From positions 103,592,083 through 103,656,082 of the forward strand of contig OY744532.1 in the NCBI GenBank assembly GCA_963556195.1: DNA of 64,000 nt, in the 5' to 3' direction. Positions 23,196 to 33,824 of the stretch are shown here, one piece after another (position 1 is the first letter of the stretch; every line of letters begins with the position of its first letter). The translations under genes and the position numbers were made by a program. The DNA comes from Sepiola atlantica (Eukaryota; Mollusca; Cephalopoda; Sepiida; Sepiolidae). The notes beneath the pieces are model-generated. The model was not told where the DNA came from. It did no database searches and worked only from the letters and a program-made list of their open reading frames with translations.

Positions 23196-23810
23196 AACGT
23201 ATCCTACAGAGAACACTACTTACGCAGGCTATGCTAATGACCTTGCAATTTTTGCTAACACAAGTAAATAAGCAGAAGCCCCCGACGTTGGCTTTGTGTT
23301 AACACAAACAAAACAGAGCACATTTCCTGTACCAACATAGAAATATATCTTCCCTATGTAAGACTTGTCTAAAAATTGTCGACGAGTTTACCTATCTTGG
23401 CGAATATCTTTTTACAGCCAGGGAACTAAAAGTGCGAATCAAAAAAATATGAGCTTGACTGGACAAGATGAAGGCGATCTGGAAGGCAACTCCTCCTAGC
23501 AAGATGTTCCATGAGTTATTGTATATGGAAGTAGCATTTGGGCTTTAACCAGGTTATTTTGAACAAACAAATGGTGTGTATACCTAATTGCTGAGAGCCT
23601 CTCTTAACATATCCTAGAGACATCCTCCTACGATAAAGCAACACTACGAACACAGACCTCAAATTTCAGCCTTGATCAGAGAGAGAATAACCAGTTTTTT
23701 CTAAACGGCTAAGAAAGAAATAATAAGCGACGTTTTTTTGTGTGGATGCCAAAAGTGGGATGTGGCTTAGTGGGCTGACAATGCACCTATAGATACATAC
23801 CATGTGATGG
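23195..23810 (+). pseudogene. Reverse transcriptase and C-terminal remnant of an RTE-like LINE
   Basis: Broken plus-strand frames give 'TYAGYANDLAIFANTSK' near 23219-23270 (equivalent to the YADD box, here YAND), 'VDEFTYLGEYLF' near 23376-23412, 'LDKMKAIWKATPPSKMFHEL' near 23458-23520, 'LLRASLNIS' near 23591-23617, and 'ALIRERI' near 23670-23690. It ends with 'WMPKVGCGLVG' near 23741-23775. The order matches the end of an RTE-type polyprotein. One catalytic Asp is replaced by Asn and there are several stops and frameshifts. Confidence 0.8.
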
Positions 23811-23814
23811 AAGT

Positions 23815-24650
23815 GAGATCACGTGAGAGAGTCAGGAAAATCTATGACATTAGAACGACGATATGATTATATATATTTATATATTATATATTGTATGGGC
23901 ATATATAAATCGTTATCTAATTAACGGGCGATCATGAATTTTGGTACACAGCTGCTATGCGGAAAGTGTACAAATGTGGCATATGCTTTGTTTAATTAAA
24001 TTTCATGTAAAATAGGGTCGAAAAAAGGCAGATATTTTAAATCTTTGTGAATATTTCACACTAGAAATTAGACATATATTTAAATATTATACTAAATATT
24101 CTAGTTTTTTGTGTATTTTAGATCAAACCTGGACTATTTTCCGTTTATATATAATGAATTCGTAGCGGTTGCAGATAGTTTTAAAGGTGGGTTTACTTTT
24201 AAGGCATCCATCCCGTTGATAGCAATTAAAATAACAGTTGTTGTGAAAAATAATATCGGAACACTCGGGAATGTAGCATGACTTGCTATTTGGTAACTGT
24301 CTTAACACTTAAATGGTATAACACTCTCAATTAAACCCTCAAATATATTGCAAGCTACATAGGATACGTTCTTACCGAAAATATAAAGCAAATAAATTTT
24401 AGGCATAAACCATCTAAATCTCTCAGCCAAAAATAATTGATGGCATCTATGAGAGACAACGGACACATAAAGTTTCGTTGAATTGGATTTTATCTTGATG
24501 GAACCATCTAAGTGAGAGAAAGATCATAAACGAGATTGGAGTGTGAATGCGTTCTGCTAAAGGAAATCTGTTAGAATAAATCTAGCAGACCTGCAAGATA
24601 TACGGTAGCGTAATGGAGGCAAACTGTTTAGCTAATAATCTTCTTCAGCT
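23815..24650. other. No recognised feature
   Basis: AT-rich, nothing supported. Confidence 0.4.
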
Positions 24651-24659
24651 AATATTTAG

Positions 24660-24910
24660 CTTTGTTTAACTAAACAAATGTATACCTACTTTTGTTTACC
24701 GTAAAAAATATTTACCTACTTTTTTAAAAGTGTATACCTACTTTAGTTTAAATATATACCTACGTTTGTCTCCATAAACAAATATATACTTACCTTTGTT
24801 TACTTAAACAAATATATACCTAGTTTCGTTTACTCAAACAAATATATACTTACTTTTCCTTACCTTAATAAGTATATACCTAGTTTTGTTTACCTAAACA
24901 AATACATATG
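24660..24910 (+). repeat. Minisatellite of ~36-40-base units
   Basis: Seven to eight diverged units built from 'tatacctacttttgttta' followed by 'c(c)taaacaaa'. Units vary by small indels. Confidence 0.85.
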
Positions 24911-25300
24911 TGACTTAATAGTTTGTTTTTTACTTAATAATTATTTTAAAGATTACTTTACACTCTTTTAGTCTATATATTTGTATAACTCGTGATGCGC
25001 AGGCGGGGGGTCAACGTTTCTCAGCGCACCACCAAATGTCGAAAAAACACGAAACTCACTGCGAAAGTTAGAAAAGTCGACCGGGCCTCTTAGTAAATTT
25101 AGTGTTCATTTTAACAGAATAATTAAAAGCGTTTTATCTCCACACTTTTACAATACTGCTTAAGATTGTAAACTGGCTTTAAACATATAATGTCATTAAC
25201 ATGGTTCAATTTGTTCTGACGGTTAAAATCAATATTAAAAGTTACCTTAGAGATTTCTGTTTCACTGTTGGTCGTGGGTTTGCTTGCATACATACACACA

Positions 25301-25360
25301 CACATATATACATATATATATATAGATATATATATATATATATATAAATATATATATTTA
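25301..25360. repeat. Imperfect (TA)n with CA-rich lead
   Basis: A short CA run passes into interrupted TA units. Another short TA run is at 25680-25700. Confidence 0.9.
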
Positions 25361-25779
25361 ATAATATGGGGAAAACTTTATATAAAATGAAATAGAAGAA
25401 AAAAAAAAGAGAAAATAATTTTATATAAAACAAATTTAAAAAAAACCGTTTTGTATGGTTTCGGAATTTACGAATAAAAAAATTCACGAATAAAAACAAA
25501 GTTCTCACATTAGCATTAAAAAAAAACAAAAAAAAATAATAAAAAAAAAACAAAAAAAAACAGCTTAAAGTTCCCAAGGCAGCCTTTCGTCCGACTCTCG
25601 TCTTCTATTTCATCTTATATAAAGTTTTCCCCATATTATTCATTATTCATTTTGTAGTGTGGCACCATTTTGTCTCTTCATATATATATATATATATATA
25701 CACACTTTCATTAATGCTATTCCGAATAATATCCTGAGATTAGTGTGTATATGTACGCAGACGAAACAAACAACCTCTC

Positions 25780-26000
25780 AACGTAAATACCCCAAATAAT
25801 CTGACTCGCAGCAAAATCCGAACCTTTCACTGTAGAAGTGTCAAGATGCTAGAAAATAATTACTATTCAAATATCATTTTTTCGGGCCGCATGCCTCTGG
25901 AAATACTTCGCTGCTCTCTGTTTCCCGATCATACCAACATATGTTAATCTAAACACGATGTGAACGGACATCATTCTGAACAACTGTCTGTGATGCTTAT
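25780..26000 (+). pseudogene. 3' fragment of the jockey-type LINE family
   Basis: Reads as 'NNLTRSKIRTFHCRSVKMLE' followed by 'NYYSNIIFSGRMPLE' and then a leucine/proline-rich tail. It is equivalent to 37190-37400 of the long copy ('..FTVEVPRC..DFYSKSFFPRA'). Frame-broken and limited to the 3' end. Confidence 0.6.
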
Positions 26001-26492
26001 CTCAAGAAACAAAAACAAATTAATGGTGTACATTCGACATTTCACTTACCACCGGGTGCGAACGCTTAGTCAGTCTAGCCGAAAGTGATTGGTGTTTTCG
26101 TGGCTGATTTTCCTGTGAACATACGTCCGGTTTATTGGCAATAGATATATGCTATGAACGTACGTACATTACACCTTCCACATACGATGTCTGCTAAAAA
26201 TCTGAGCCAAAATCACGTTAACCTCTTTATATCTCAGTTTTTTTTAGGAGGAATCAATTTAGAAAATCACGTATCTGTTATTACCGAATATCGAAAAAAA
26301 CTATTTTAGGGAAACAACCGTTGATTACATCATATTAAGTATAATAATAGTTTACACAGAGTACAAAAGTACATCCGTTAGTACAGTTGTTCTATACATT
26401 TTTCCCGTTAAGTACTCACTGAATTATGAAACCATCTTGCCAACCACCTAATGATGTAACAATGAACATAATGTCAATTTACTGACTAACTT

Positions 26493-26538
<46 letters not shown>

Positions 26539-28970
26539 CATGTCTTCGAACACATTTCAGTGCTCCGTTACATATATGTTCCAATGCGCTGTAACACACT
26601 CTGAAGAGTGCGTGTTCGAATATTAACGTTTATTTGCTCATTTTTTATTATTAATATAATATTTTTACTTTTCTTTCTTTTTGAAGTATTACTTATATAT
26701 TTATATATGTTTATTTTCTAAACACATAATGAAAGCAACTTCATGTGGCACAGGCACTGAATTTCATAATCCGCAACTATTATTATTTTAAAAAAAAAAC
26801 CTCTTTCATCAGCCATCTAAGTACCCATAAGAATTTTGTTGTGAACAACTGGGGGTTCGCGAACCACTAGTTGAGATATATTGTGCTAGTAAATTAGAAA
26901 TGGTCGAGTAAGTTACTTGAAGGCGGGAATAAATCTTTCATGCATAAATACACATAAAATAAATATAAAACAATGCGGGACGATAAGATTTTGTAGAAAG
27001 TACGACAAAGAGTCTCCTAAAATGTGTCCAGAAAATATTCGTTTCATTTCTTAACATTTTTTCACAAACTTGTTTTATATTTATACTTTTATTTGCAAAG
27101 AATAAAGGAAAATAATCGAAGATCATAGATTTCCCACGGGACAGGTAAAATAAACACGGACGCCGATGACAGTTTGTCTGCAAAGGAATGGTACAATAAA
27201 ACCATAGGAAAATTGTTTTTTAAGTGAGAAAGAAAGAAGAAAAACCAAAAGACGAAAATCATAGAACCATGAACTAGAAATGAAACCTCATACAGTGCTG
27301 ATCGATAAAAAGTCTGCGGGGCGTTGGGCATCCAAGTTTTCCAAAAGGAAAGGACAATGAAGAGTTAGAAAAGAAAAAAAAAATCCCCTAATGACATAAG
27401 GGAAACAAACAGAATTAAAGGAATAAAAAGTAAACCCAAACCAAACAAGACCGATAGGGGAAATAGCGAAAGTCAAATTATAAATAAAACAAACTCCTGA
27501 CAATGTGTCAATTTGAAACGACTATTAACGCCCCCTAGGGGAGAGCAAACTAGACGATTGCAAACACCAAGGGCAAAGAACTTGGCCGACCAAAAACGAA
27601 ATAACTTTGGCGCCGAAACTCCATCGATACACCACGCCATTTTAATAGCGTCCATGTTTTTTTTTACTATTCTATAAAGCGTTCCCTGAAGCGGTTATTT
27701 TTCGCTCTTCGATCGGATTTTCTTCCCCGAAGGTGGAAGCCATCTCAAAATCCTTAACAACATATATAGTATTATTTTTTTTCTCTTTCAATTTTTGTGG
27801 CATAACACGAAGTGTGCGAGGTGATGATTTTTATAAGCTTCTTATTGGAAAGTAACTTTTGTTTTTATTTTATTTGGGAGTGGGATACAGTAGTGACGCA
27901 TTCTTTAACTCTAAGAGGCAACACACATCCCGTTTGTTTTACTTTTTATCTTCTCACTTTAACGAATATTTTGAGCTTCGGTCGGTATTAAGCGAATCCC
28001 AATCTTAAAAGAGAATAATCGACACAAAATTTTGCCAGTAGTCGATAACTGAAAAAAGAAACGAAAGGCATATGCCAATTAAGACATACCTAATAGTACT
28101 GACCTGAATTAATATGATCATAAAACCGAGTCAAAATCCTGTTGTATCCCATAACGCTCATGGGATTATAAATGTAGTAAAGAAATTAAGTTCGCTTAGA
28201 GATAAAGAATAAGAAGTTGTAACTAAACATTGAGTGATATCAGCGCAACTGATTAATTTTAAATTTAGATCTTTACTAAAATTAAGTAAATATAAATGAG
28301 GCACGAAAACAGTTAATACAAATATTAAAACTACATTGATTCAACCCATAAAGCATCATCAAAATATTCCTCATATCTCTCATTATTTTGAGATAAATTA
28401 TTACATTAGAATTAAAATCAAATTCTAAAAGAGATGAATCTCTCAACCCTACAAGTAATGAATATTTTCTTTAAAGCATACAGTGTTATACCTATTCTAA
28501 ACCCTTACGTATTTGCTTGTGTTCCTCTTTTTCCACTATCTCGCGAACCTCTACAGAAGAGGGCGGGGTTGCTGCTAGTCAGTTTGATTGGGAGTATACA
28601 CTTATGGATGGGTACCTTTTTTTAAAAGAAAAGTATTAATCTATTTATTTCCTATAAATAGCAACTGATATTGAATGAATACTTTCTCATGAACCATATC
28701 AGAAATTGTGTAGTTACATTAAATGGCATTTAAGACACCAGCGATATAAAATGCTACGTGTCACTGCCGACGTTCTGCCATGCGACGCAACTCCGGCAAC
28801 ATTTTCTGTTGTCTATTTAGAAAAGTTCCGTCCAAATCACCCACAGTACTTTTGTATCATTCTCAATGGGAAATATTAGAAAACATTGATAGTGTATCCT
28901 GGTGCATTAATAGGTAGGTTTATCGATTTCAATAACATATCTTTTGTTGTTTTATTTTCTAGGGCGTACT
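26000..28970. other. Mostly unrecognised AT-rich sequence
   Basis: Contains a short (TA)n at 26497-26530 and T- or A-homopolymer runs. No supported gene. A GC-richer patch at 27515-27660 with 'aaaatggcg' on the minus strand is discussed among the rejected items. Confidence 0.4.
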
Positions 28971-28971
28971 G

Positions 28972-29089
<118 letters not shown>

Positions 29090-29187
29090 ATAATGGTAAT
29101 AATCCAGGTAAAAATATCCATAGGCTGGTAATCCAGAGAATTATAACCGGGTTTATAAAAAGTGCTCAATATCGAAATAGAGCTTTA

Positions 29188-29358
29188 TATATGATAATTT
29201 TATTTACACAGACATATACACAATCTCTCCAAATATGATCCGAGGTTAAGATCGGATTCTAACTCTCCCTGATGAGATCTAAGTTTATAGTAACTGTTGA
29301 TCGATAACATCGACATGCCAGTGTCGCAGATTTTGTACATGTCTGTGTAAATAAAATT

Positions 29359-29366
<8 letters not shown>
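29188..29366. mobile_element. MITE with 39-bp terminal inverted repeats
   Basis: The left arm 29188-29226 and right arm 29328-29366 are inverted copies. The outer 28 bases ('tatatgataattttattt' plus 'acacagacat') are perfect, and the inner 11 carry two mismatches. Total length is about 179 bp with no coding capacity. The right end runs directly into a (TA)n/(TG)n tract, and both ends lie in TA-rich sequence. This fits a TA-targeting element such as a Tc1/mariner-type MITE, but the superfamily is inferred only from this. Confidence 0.8.
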
Positions 29367-29434
<68 letters not shown>

Positions 29435-29437
29435 TGT
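29367..29437. repeat. (TA)n-(TG)n compound microsatellite
   Basis: TA units followed by about 17 TG units, abutting the MITE. Confidence 0.97.
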
Positions 29438-29527
29438 ATAGTTCGGCAGCAAGTCATTTCTTATGCAGACGTCATTAAAGACCACAGAGTTTTACTCTTC
29501 ACGTCTTGTCAATTCCTAAATGTGTCA

Positions 29528-29530
<3 letters not shown>

Positions 29531-29573
<43 letters not shown>
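29531..29573. repeat. (TA)n microsatellite
   Basis: About 21 TA units. Confidence 0.97.
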
Positions 29574-29577
<4 letters not shown>

Positions 29578-29659
29578 TACACTAGGTTTCTCTCGCCTGC
29601 TTCAGCCTGCGTGGGGAAGTAGAGCTTTGGAAACAACTTTTTGAATCCGATCAGTCAGC

Positions 29660-31110
29660 CAGCCTAAAAGAAACATCCAAAGTATCTCATTCGTTACGTA
29701 TAATTGCGACTTTCGTCTCATTTCACTCAACTGCCAAACACTTAAATTCAAATTCCGATCAACATGTTTCTCGTGTGATTTTTCGCTTTTCCACTTGATC
29801 TTACATTTATTTCTAATTTTCGTTTCTAACATCATATTCACATATCTACTACAAAAAATGGACATATAGGGGATAACTAATTTTCTCATGGAAACAAATA
29901 ATCTTTCCAATACTCATCACAAGACTAACCTCAACCAATGAAATATCAAAATACGCATATGAAGACAGGTCAATCCCTGTTAGATCAATAATATTTTAGA
30001 TGTGACAAACTGTCCTACGTTAAGTGATGTGTAACCCAGTTCAATATGTATCAATATTGACACCATATGGATACTTATCCTTATTGATTATGTTCATAAC
30101 AGGAAAACTAGCAATGTGAGTTAATATCGATCACATTGTGTTAATCTATATACTGTTAAAGAGTCATAGTTTTTTCGGTGTGTGTCTTTTCGCATGATGA
30201 TATAAAAACATCACATGGATATTTTTTTGTAAAATAAGCGATTATTTCTGTATAATATGTATATATCAAACGTATTTAGCATTAGTACAAAGACACTTAT
30301 TTTTGCGTATAAATATTATTTCTGACGTAATTTTCCAATAGAAACAATGAAAAAATTGAATTAAAAAAATATATAAAATAGAAACGAATTGAAGGTGACA
30401 GCGAGTAACAGATGTAATTTGATGTTGGGCTTGACCGTTGAATTGTAAACGCGTCCTATCCCGAAATGTATACAGAATGGGAACATTTCCGATCTCATCC
30501 CAATTCCTCGTAATATAATAACATTTTGTGTGAGGAATGTTGCACTGTATGATTTGAGAGAGGGTTACCACATACCCACTATCTACAAAAAAGGATGGCA
30601 ATATATTTTTTTTACAAAACAAATATATTTTAATTTGTTTCGAAAGGTTTTGTGACTGTGTTCAACAATATAGATTTTTTGGATGTCAAAATATTTGTTT
30701 TTCTTTTTTATTATTTTGATTTTGTAATACAATGTTTGTGAATGTTTGGGTGAGTCGTCGTAGAAAAAAGTTGTTTAGACAAAATATTGTTCTGTTCGTT
30801 TAGAAGATATGTGAAAATAAAACGTAGGTATTATTTAGCTGGTAGGCGAAATAGGTTTTCAGCAAATTTCAACTAATGCATGTACAGTTCAACGAGTGTT
30901 GGTGTGGCCAATAAACCATTTGAGTAGGACCACATTGGTCTAAAATTACATTGGTTATTGCACATTTTTTTTTTGTATCAGTTCAGTTTCTCATTCCACT
31001 AACTCAATGGTTTTCTTCATACAGCACAGCATGCACACATATTTCCTGGCAATTGGCAATTTTGACCATGATATTTTTGTATTTCGAACTGCGTTTTTTG
31101 TTTTTAATTT
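29660..31110. other. No recognised feature
   Basis: AT-rich. The 118-codon open frame at 30266-30622 (minus) resembles nothing known. Confidence 0.4.
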
Positions 31111-31120
31111 CAATTAAAAT

Positions 31121-31248
31121 TGTAATGATTGTAATGATTGTAATGATTGTAATGATTGTAATGATTGTAATGATTGTAATGATTGTAATGATTGTAATGA
31201 TTGTAATGATTGTAATGATTGTAATGATTGTAATGATTGTAATGATTC
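31121..31248 (+). repeat. Minisatellite, 9-base unit 'tgtaatgat' x ~14
   Basis: Fourteen essentially perfect copies. All frames stay open and encode three-residue repeats (Ile-Val-Met on plus, Gln-Ser-Leu on minus), which explains the open frames crossing it. Confidence 0.97.
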
Positions 31249-31294
31249 TACTTTTACTGCATGAATTAAGCTAAACTTTATTTTAATCGCCCCC

Positions 31295-31479
31295 ATTTAC
31301 TCCCTCCCCCAAAGGCAAAGTAAAACACAATGTCGGATTTTAATGTGGGAGAAATCCAGCTCCCAAAAAAAGCGTAATATGGATTGAGGCAAAAAATTAA
31401 AATTGCCCCAGTCTAAAAGGATCTATCCTCCTCTGAGTACAGAACAGATACCACACTTTGATCATAGCCAAAATACAGG
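31295..31479 (-). mobile_element. Diverged U2 snRNA-headed repeat, copy G
   Basis: The minus strand begins 'ttttggctatgatcaaagtg' and continues 'tggtatctgttct', the U2 5' end with a few changes (aaga to atga, tagta to tggta). A different body follows until 'tttgggggagggagtaaat', which resembles the 'tttggggaggagtaag' block of the other copies. It is either an old member of the same family or a separate U2-headed lineage. Confidence 0.6.
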
Positions 31480-31669
31480 ACTAAAAGTCGATGGCAAAAC
31501 TAAAATATCAGTTGTTTCTAAGATATGTTTATTTTATTGTTTTCATTACTTAAGTACAAATTAACGTAAAGTCTCTAAATTTCAATTCATACATTATTTA
31601 AAATTATTATGTATATTACATCTATTTCTTACCAAAGTTTATTTGGACTCATGCATCCATATATTTATT

Positions 31670-32185
31670 TATTGTTTACTTACACATGCAATATTTTATT
31701 TATTTTTTACTTACACATGCAAGTTTTTATTTATGTTTTACTTACACATGTAATTCTTTGTTTATTTTTTTCTTACGCATGCAATTTTTAATTTATTTTC
31801 TACTTCCACATGCAATATTTTTATTTATTTTTACTTACACATGCAATTTTAATTTATTTTTTAATTACACATGCGATTTTCTGATTTTATCTTTACTTAC
31901 ACATGCATTTTATTTTGTTTTTACTTACACATGCAATGTTTTATTTATTATTTTTACTTACACATGTAATATTTTATTTATTATTTACTTACACATGCAA
32001 TGTTTCCTGTTTTCTTTTTATTTACACAAGCAATTTTGTTTTTACTTACACATGCAGTTTTTAATTTGTATTACTTACACATGCAATTATTTATATATTT
32101 TTTACTTACACATGCAATTTTTATATTTATATTTTACTTACACATGCACTCTTTTATTTATTTTTACTTTCTTACTCATGTGATG
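31670..32185 (+). repeat. Minisatellite of ~38-45-base units with 'acttacacatgcaa'
   Basis: About 12-13 tandem units. Each has a T-rich spacer of variable length ('tttatttatttttt') and the well conserved block 'acttacacatgcaa'. A 165-codon open frame (31686-32183) runs through it and encodes a repeated 'YTC(N)' motif. This is what a low-stop, T-rich repeat gives by chance, so I do not call it a gene. Confidence 0.9.
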
Positions 32186-32699
32186 TTTAAATTTGTTCTG
32201 TACACACTACAAGGGGAAGTTATTTTATCAAAAAAAGTCTATAATGAAAAGTATAAAAAATATCAAAAGATGTTCATACTTGATTCCAAGTATTTTACCA
32301 TAGGCTTCAATCCAACAAGTGAAAAAGCAACCAGAAAAGTTACCTTAAAACCATAAAAACACGAAAATTATATTCTTGCGAAACAATTCTACATTTTTAA
32401 CTTCAGCTTAAATATAGAACAAGGCAAGAATAAAAGACAGACAATGAGAATCAAATATGTGTATTAATAATCAAATCATAGGACACAAACTATACAAAAT
32501 GGTAAGAATAACTACAATGCGCCCCAAAACAGTAGTATGACATAGATGTATATGAATAAAAACAAACTTTTGAAATTTTTATAATTCCATATGTAATCAC
32601 AATGGTCAGTATTATACTTAACCAATTAGTATTCTATATTTAACTGCTTAAATACTATTGTTAAAAAGTTTTATAGAATCACAGCTACATTTGAAGCCC

Positions 32700-32945
32700 A
32701 TGAAATAATTTTAATTCATTTATAATTTCATTCATTTATTTTTATTTATTTTTATTCATTTATTTTTTATTTATTTATAATTTTATTAATTTATTTTTTA
32801 TTCATTTATAATTTTATTCATTTATTTTTATTCATTTATAATTTTATTAATTTATTTTTTATTTATTTTCATTCATTTATAATTTTATTCATTTATAATT
32901 GTAATCATTTATGGTATTCATTTATTTTTTATTAATTTACAATTT
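32700..32945 (+). repeat. Low-complexity 'ttcatttat(aa)ttttatt' tandem repeat
   Basis: Variable units of 'attcatttataattttatt'. It forms the left edge of the duplicated segment that follows. Confidence 0.85.
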
Positions 32946-33640
32946 ACAAAGTAGCCGGACTTCAATTAATGCCAGCCACATAACTGCCGCAATGAAAAAG
33001 ACTCCCCAAAATTTTCAGTTGAGTTTTCTGTTCTCTTTACTATCTTAAATGTATTTGGCATGTTTTCTAATTTCTAACCATGCAACCAAACTTACTTGTA
33101 TTTACCCTGTGTTTTCTTAAACTGTTTTTCTTTTTCCTTTTTTAATAATGAGCTTCAACTAACTCTATCTTCTCCGTAGCGTTTAATATTATAAATAGTA
33201 AACTAGTATTCCTTTACTGGCTGTAAATTCCGATGTTATTCTAGCTAAATGTTCAAAATATATGGAAACATGGATAGCCAAACATGTTAAAAAAAAAGTT
33301 CAAACCACCCTCGATATACAACCTTCCTTCACAGTTATGTACACGATATGATTTTCTTGAAAGGGTCATTTGCAAAGAAGTCCGACTTCAACAACATGAC
33401 TTCAGCTACATGGCTGCCGATATGTAAAAGACTCCCTGAAGTTTTCAGTTGAGTTTTCTGTTCTTTTAACTATCTTTAATATATTTGGCATTTTTACTAA
33501 TTTCTAACCATGCTACAAAATGTATTTGTATTTACCTTGTTTTTTAAATTTAATTTTGAGTTTCAATTTTAATCCTTTGCTTCGTAACCTTTATTGTATA
33601 AATAGTTAACTAGTTTTTCTCAGTTGCTACTCTCTGGCTG
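32946..33640 (+). repeat. Diverged tandem duplication of a ~425-base segment
   Basis: 32946-33230 and 33371-33650 share, in order, 'caaagaag.ccggacttcaa', 'aagactccc', 'ttttcagttgagttttctgt', 'atatttggcat', 'ctaatttctaaccatgc' and 'ataaatagt.aactagt'. Identity is high enough to be unambiguous but with many substitutions. The content has no recognised function. Confidence 0.8.
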
Positions 33641-33742
33641 TCTATTACTTTTCTGTACTAACTTGTGACAGGGAAACATATCTTAAAATTTATGTTCCCT
33701 CTGTTAAGTGTACAGTGAACTTATTCTATCTACATATGCACA

Positions 33743-33745
<3 letters not shown>

Positions 33746-33811
<66 letters not shown>
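33746..33811. repeat. (TA)n microsatellite
   Basis: About 33 TA units, just before the 5' end of the long LINE. Confidence 0.97.
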
Positions 33812-33814
<3 letters not shown>

Positions 33815-33824
33815 GATGAATTTT

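Noticed and set aside
27515..27660. Promoter or first exon on the minus strand (GC-richer patch with 'aaaatggcg' and an ATG at 27655)
   Set aside because: The short open frame has no recognised similarity and no splice donor I trust. A single YY1-like string is too weak to call a promoter.
31121..31248. CRISPR-like array or coding repeat protein
   Set aside because: The 9-base units are contiguous with no spacers. This is a minisatellite in a eukaryotic context.
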